From PGYR01 sp034670025 (GTDB taxonomy: Bacteria > Bacteroidota > Ignavibacteria > Kapaibacteriales > UBA2268), in contig JAXMOE010000002.1 of assembly GCA_034670025.1 (NCBI GenBank), forward strand, positions 62,001 through 126,000: 64,000 nucleotides of DNA. The letters are read 5' to 3'. Of the stretch, positions 61,886-64,000 are shown in pieces. How positions within the stretch are numbered: the first letter of the stretch is position 1; every line of letters starts with the position of its first letter. Position numbers and translations under genes: made by a program. The notes beneath the pieces were generated by a model. It ran no database searches, was not told where the DNA came from, and worked only from the letters and a program-made list of their open reading frames with translations.

Positions 61886-62953
61886 ATGCCAAAACCCGAA
61901 ATGCATCTTTTTATTATCTGGGAGTTCGCCAGAAACGTACAAGAGAAAATTATAGATGATTTGAAAAGTACATTTGAGATCGTTGAAATATATGATGTAA
62001 AGTGGTCACAAGATAAATTTGCTCATAATTTGACAAGGTTTTATGGGACGAATTTACCCCCCAACTCATTCAAAGAAGTGCATTGTGGTAAAGATAGATT
62101 CCTATTGATTGCAATTAGAGATAACAACCCTACTTACGAAAGTAGAGAAACTTCACACGGGCCAAGACAAGTTAATAGTAAGACTTTTGATAAAAAGCAG
62201 CTCTATCGTTCTTGGACTGGTGGTGGTCACAGAGTCCACGCCACAGATACAGAGAAGGAATTTGACCACGATATGGCTTTGTTATTAGGGAAAAATTCTG
62301 CATCGTTCAAAGATGAATATAAGGATAGAAAATGGGATGGTACATTTAAGCCCATAGCAAAAGACTTAGAGGGAAGCGGTGGGTGGAAGAACATACATCA
62401 ACTGATATTTGCACTCAACAACACAGTGAACTATATTATAATGCGTAATTTTGAGAGTATCCCAGATGAATACACTATGAAGGAACACGGTGATATTGAC
62501 TTACTTACTGACTCACCTCAAAATTTGCAATATATTCTGAATGCTGGAAAGGTATTCCCTGAAGACCACAGAGTACTGCACGTAACACTGATTAATAACG
62601 AAAAGGTTTTGTTTGATATTCGGTTCGTTGGCGATGAGTATTATGAAAAGAAATGGGAAGAAAAATTACTCGAAGATAAGGTGATTGATTCGAATGGTTT
62701 CTACAGACCAAACGATGAAGATTACTTTTATTCTTTGCTTTACCATGCAGCAATTCATAAGAAGTCAATCGCCAAAGATTATCAAGAGCGATTACCTGTA
62801 CTCGGTCAAAAAATAGGTTTAAATCTTAGTAAAGATGTATTTACCGATAAGGAATTACTCAAAAAGTACATGTTTGAATATATGAATAAGCATGACTTTT
62901 CGATTACCAAACCAATTGATATTTCAGTTTACTATAACAAAGAATACTTGTAA
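61886..62953 (+). CDS. Cytoplasmic protein, possible nucleotidyltransferase fold, unknown function
   Basis: 355 residues with no signal or membrane segment. The N-terminal part (about 1-70) starts PEMHLFIIWEFAR. The middle (about 180-215) reads VNYIIMRNFESIPDEY then HGDIDLLTDS, with D-I-D like a nucleotidyltransferase active site, and LFDIRFVGDEYY later gives a second acidic pair. A C-terminal helical part carries DEDYFYSLLYHAAIHKKSI. The layout recalls glycan-locus proteins I have seen near polysaccharide genes, but I cannot name a family. Lies between the sugar isomerase (divergent) and mnmE (convergent). Confidence 0.6.
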   Translation: MPKPEMHLFIIWEFARNVQEKIIDDLKSTFEIVEIYDVKWSQDKFAHNLTRFYGTNLPPNSFKEVHCGKDRFLLIAIRDNNPTYESRETSHGPRQVNSKTFDKKQLYRSWTGGGHRVHATDTEKEFDHDMALLLGKNSASFKDEYKDRKWDGTFKPIAKDLEGSGGWKNIHQLIFALNNTVNYIIMRNFESIPDEYTMKEHGDIDLLTDSPQNLQYILNAGKVFPEDHRVLHVTLINNEKVLFDIRFVGDEYYEKKWEEKLLEDKVIDSNGFYRPNDEDYFYSLLYHAAIHKKSIAKDYQERLPVLGQKIGLNLSKDVFTDKELLKKYMFEYMNKHDFSITKPIDISVYYNKEYL

Positions 62954-62955
62954 TT

Positions 62956-64000
62956 CTATTTCCCAATACAGAAGCCAGAGAAAATTTCAGCTAATACTTC
63001 TTCGTTCCATTGGTCGCCAGTTATCTCGCCGAGTGTGTTTGTGGCGTTTCTTATGTCTATGGATATAATCTCATTTTCCATATCCGAATCTATTGCGTCT
63101 ATTCCATTTTGAATTTCTGCCGCAGCTTTTCTTAGCAAATCAGCGTGGCGTTTGTTTATCAATACATCATTTATTCTGTCGGCGCTATTCTTAGCATTCT
63201 CTTTTATAACAGAAGTTATATGGTTTATTCCTTCACCATTTTTTGCTGATATATATATATTATTTGGGTGCTGCGATTCGACCAAATCAGATTTATTTTG
63301 AACCAACAAGAATTGCGAATTACTGTACTTCTCTTTGAGTGATTTGAATAAATCATTGGAGCTATCAGTACCATTGTTTGCATCGTTGAGCACAAGGACT
63401 AAGTTCGCTTGTTCCAACACAGACTCGACTAATTTTATACCTTCTATCTCTATTATGTCTTCGGTCTCACGCAGGCCAGCAGTGTCTATCAGCCGTACTT
63501 TTATGCCGCCGAGCAGAATATCTTCTTCGATATAATCGCGAGTTGTACCTTCTATTTCGCTGACTATTGCTCTGTTTTTTTGTAAGATTGAGTTGAATAG
63601 TGTCGATTTGCCAGAGTTAGGAAAGCCCACAACGGCAACCACATAGCCAGAACGTAGCACTTCGGAAGCTCTGTATTTGTCAGCCAATTCATTGCAATAA
63701 ACGAGTGATTCAGTAAGTCTTTGCCTTACTTCACTATTGTCAACTAATTCTATTTCTTCTTCGGAAAAATCGAGTTCAAGTTCCAAAAGTCCAGCAGTGC
63801 GAATCAGCTCTTTTCGTAGTTGTTTTAACCGCTGTGTGAATTGTCCGACTAACTGCCGTGCTGAAGTTAATGCACCAGCAACAGAGGTGGAATGGATAAT
63901 ATCAGCCACAGCTTCCACTTGTGTCAAATCTAATTTGCCGTTTAAGAATGCAGTTCGAGTAAATTCGCCTGGCTCTGGGTATTCTGCACCCGAATCGAGC
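62956..64000 (-). CDS. mnmE: tRNA modification GTPase MnmE, 5' end beyond the window
   Basis: About 347 C-terminal residues of roughly 460; the frame is open to the right edge, so the TTG at 63927 is an internal Leu and not a start. At the edge it reads PEPGEFTRTAFLNGKLDLTQ, the classic end of the N-terminal folate-binding domain. Then helical domain, the G domain with VVAVVGFPNSGKST (G1), EGTTRDY (G2), DTAG (G3) and QNKSD (G4), and the C-terminal helical part ending FSGFCIGK with the catalytic-motif Cys. With MnmG it modifies U34 of tRNAs. Confidence 0.97.
   Translation of the reverse strand, partial: LDSGAEYPEPGEFTRTAFLNGKLDLTQVEAVADIIHSTSVAGALTSARQLVGQFTQRLKQLRKELIRTAGLLELELDFSEEEIELVDNSEVRQRLTESLVYCNELADKYRASEVLRSGYVVAVVGFPNSGKSTLFNSILQKNRAIVSEIEGTTRDYIEEDILLGGIKVRLIDTAGLRETEDIIEIEGIKLVESVLEQANLVLVLNDANNGTDSSNDLFKSLKEKYSNSQFLLVQNKSDLVESQHPNNIYISAKNGEGINHITSVIKENAKNSADRINDVLINKRHADLLRKAAAEIQNGIDAIDSDMENEIISIDIRNATNTLGEITGDQWNEEVLAEIFSGFCIGK

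Noticed and set aside
63925..63927. TTG as start of mnmE
   Set aside because: The frame continues upstream with PEPGEFTRTAFLNGKLDLTQ, the conserved end of the MnmE N-terminal domain, so it is an internal Leu and the gene is cut by the window edge.
1..64000. CRISPR array, prophage or complete insertion sequence
   Set aside because: No regularly spaced repeats, no integrase, transposase or phage structural genes and no cas genes were seen on either strand.

Overview
The window is low-GC DNA (roughly 35-38 % G+C by eye) packed with about 50 protein genes on both strands, one tRNA and no recognisable phage, insertion sequence or CRISPR array. The gene set points to the Bacteroidota/Ignavibacteriota/Kapabacteria side of the FCB group. 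The evidence is type III glutamine synthetase, menaquinone synthesis (MenA), a TonB-dependent receptor, many Cys lipoproteins and beta-barrel proteins, a PorZ-like propeller and several secreted proteins with C-terminal type IX secretion (T9SS) sorting domains. Clear Shine-Dalgarno sequences precede many genes, and an exact CIRCE operator precedes groES. I think an Ignavibacteria/Kapabacteria-like lineage fits better than a classical Bacteroides, but this is inference.

Layout. 1-5 kb: a gene start cut by the left edge, a SnoaL-like lipoprotein, an unknown secreted protein, glnN and a zinc-ribbon methyltransferase. 5-9 kb (-): an operon of a glycogen-synthase-like GT5 protein, a DUF4270-like lipoprotein and an outer membrane protein. 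9-13.7 kb: a WG-repeat protein, a PQQ-type propeller and a TraB/GumN lipoprotein. 13.7-18.3 kb (-): TPR protein, Bax-inhibitor-1 protein, two orphan substrate-binding proteins (ferric iron type and BtuF-like) and a T9SS-sorted SGNH hydrolase. 19-24.4 kb (-): dihydrolipoamide acyltransferase (E2), a LolA-like protein, ThyX and a vWA-OmpA-SPOR lipoprotein, divergent from a barrel protein with two OmpA domains (24.6-26.6 kb). 26.6-30.6 kb: a gene remnant, tRNA(CAU), a barrel protein, thrS-gmk. 30.6-39.5 kb: an inverted-repeat element, a T9SS-sorted vWA protein, an FKBP isomerase, ribH, a PorZ-like protein, a lamin-tail protein, a DUF2279 protein and a lipoprotein. 39.7-41.8 kb (-): groES-groEL under CIRCE. 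41.9-49.3 kb: a frameshifted T9SS cargo gene, an S41-like protein and a very large MA-peptidase/propeller/barrel protein. 49.3-53.9 kb (-): rhomboid, gamma-carbonic-anhydrase-like protein and histidine kinase; a structured possible small RNA; a DUF937-like protein, a SIMPL protein and a small barrel. 54-58.6 kb (+): menA, MFS transporter and TonB-dependent receptor with overlapping ends. 58.7-64 kb: a T9SS-sorted hydrolase, superoxide dismutase, phosphoglucose/phosphomannose isomerase, an unknown protein and mnmE cut by the right edge.

Most of the window is envelope and secretion biology mixed with housekeeping genes. I did not find a clear new multi-gene system. The leads most worth following are: two secreted-protein genes whose signal peptides are in frame but have no NTG start (AUU is the first plausible codon); a divergent pair of unusual OmpA proteins; a GT5 protein missing key glycogen synthase residues in an envelope operon; a four-hairpin possible small RNA; a cargo gene split by one base; and several dispersed intergenic repeats and a near-duplicated terminator.
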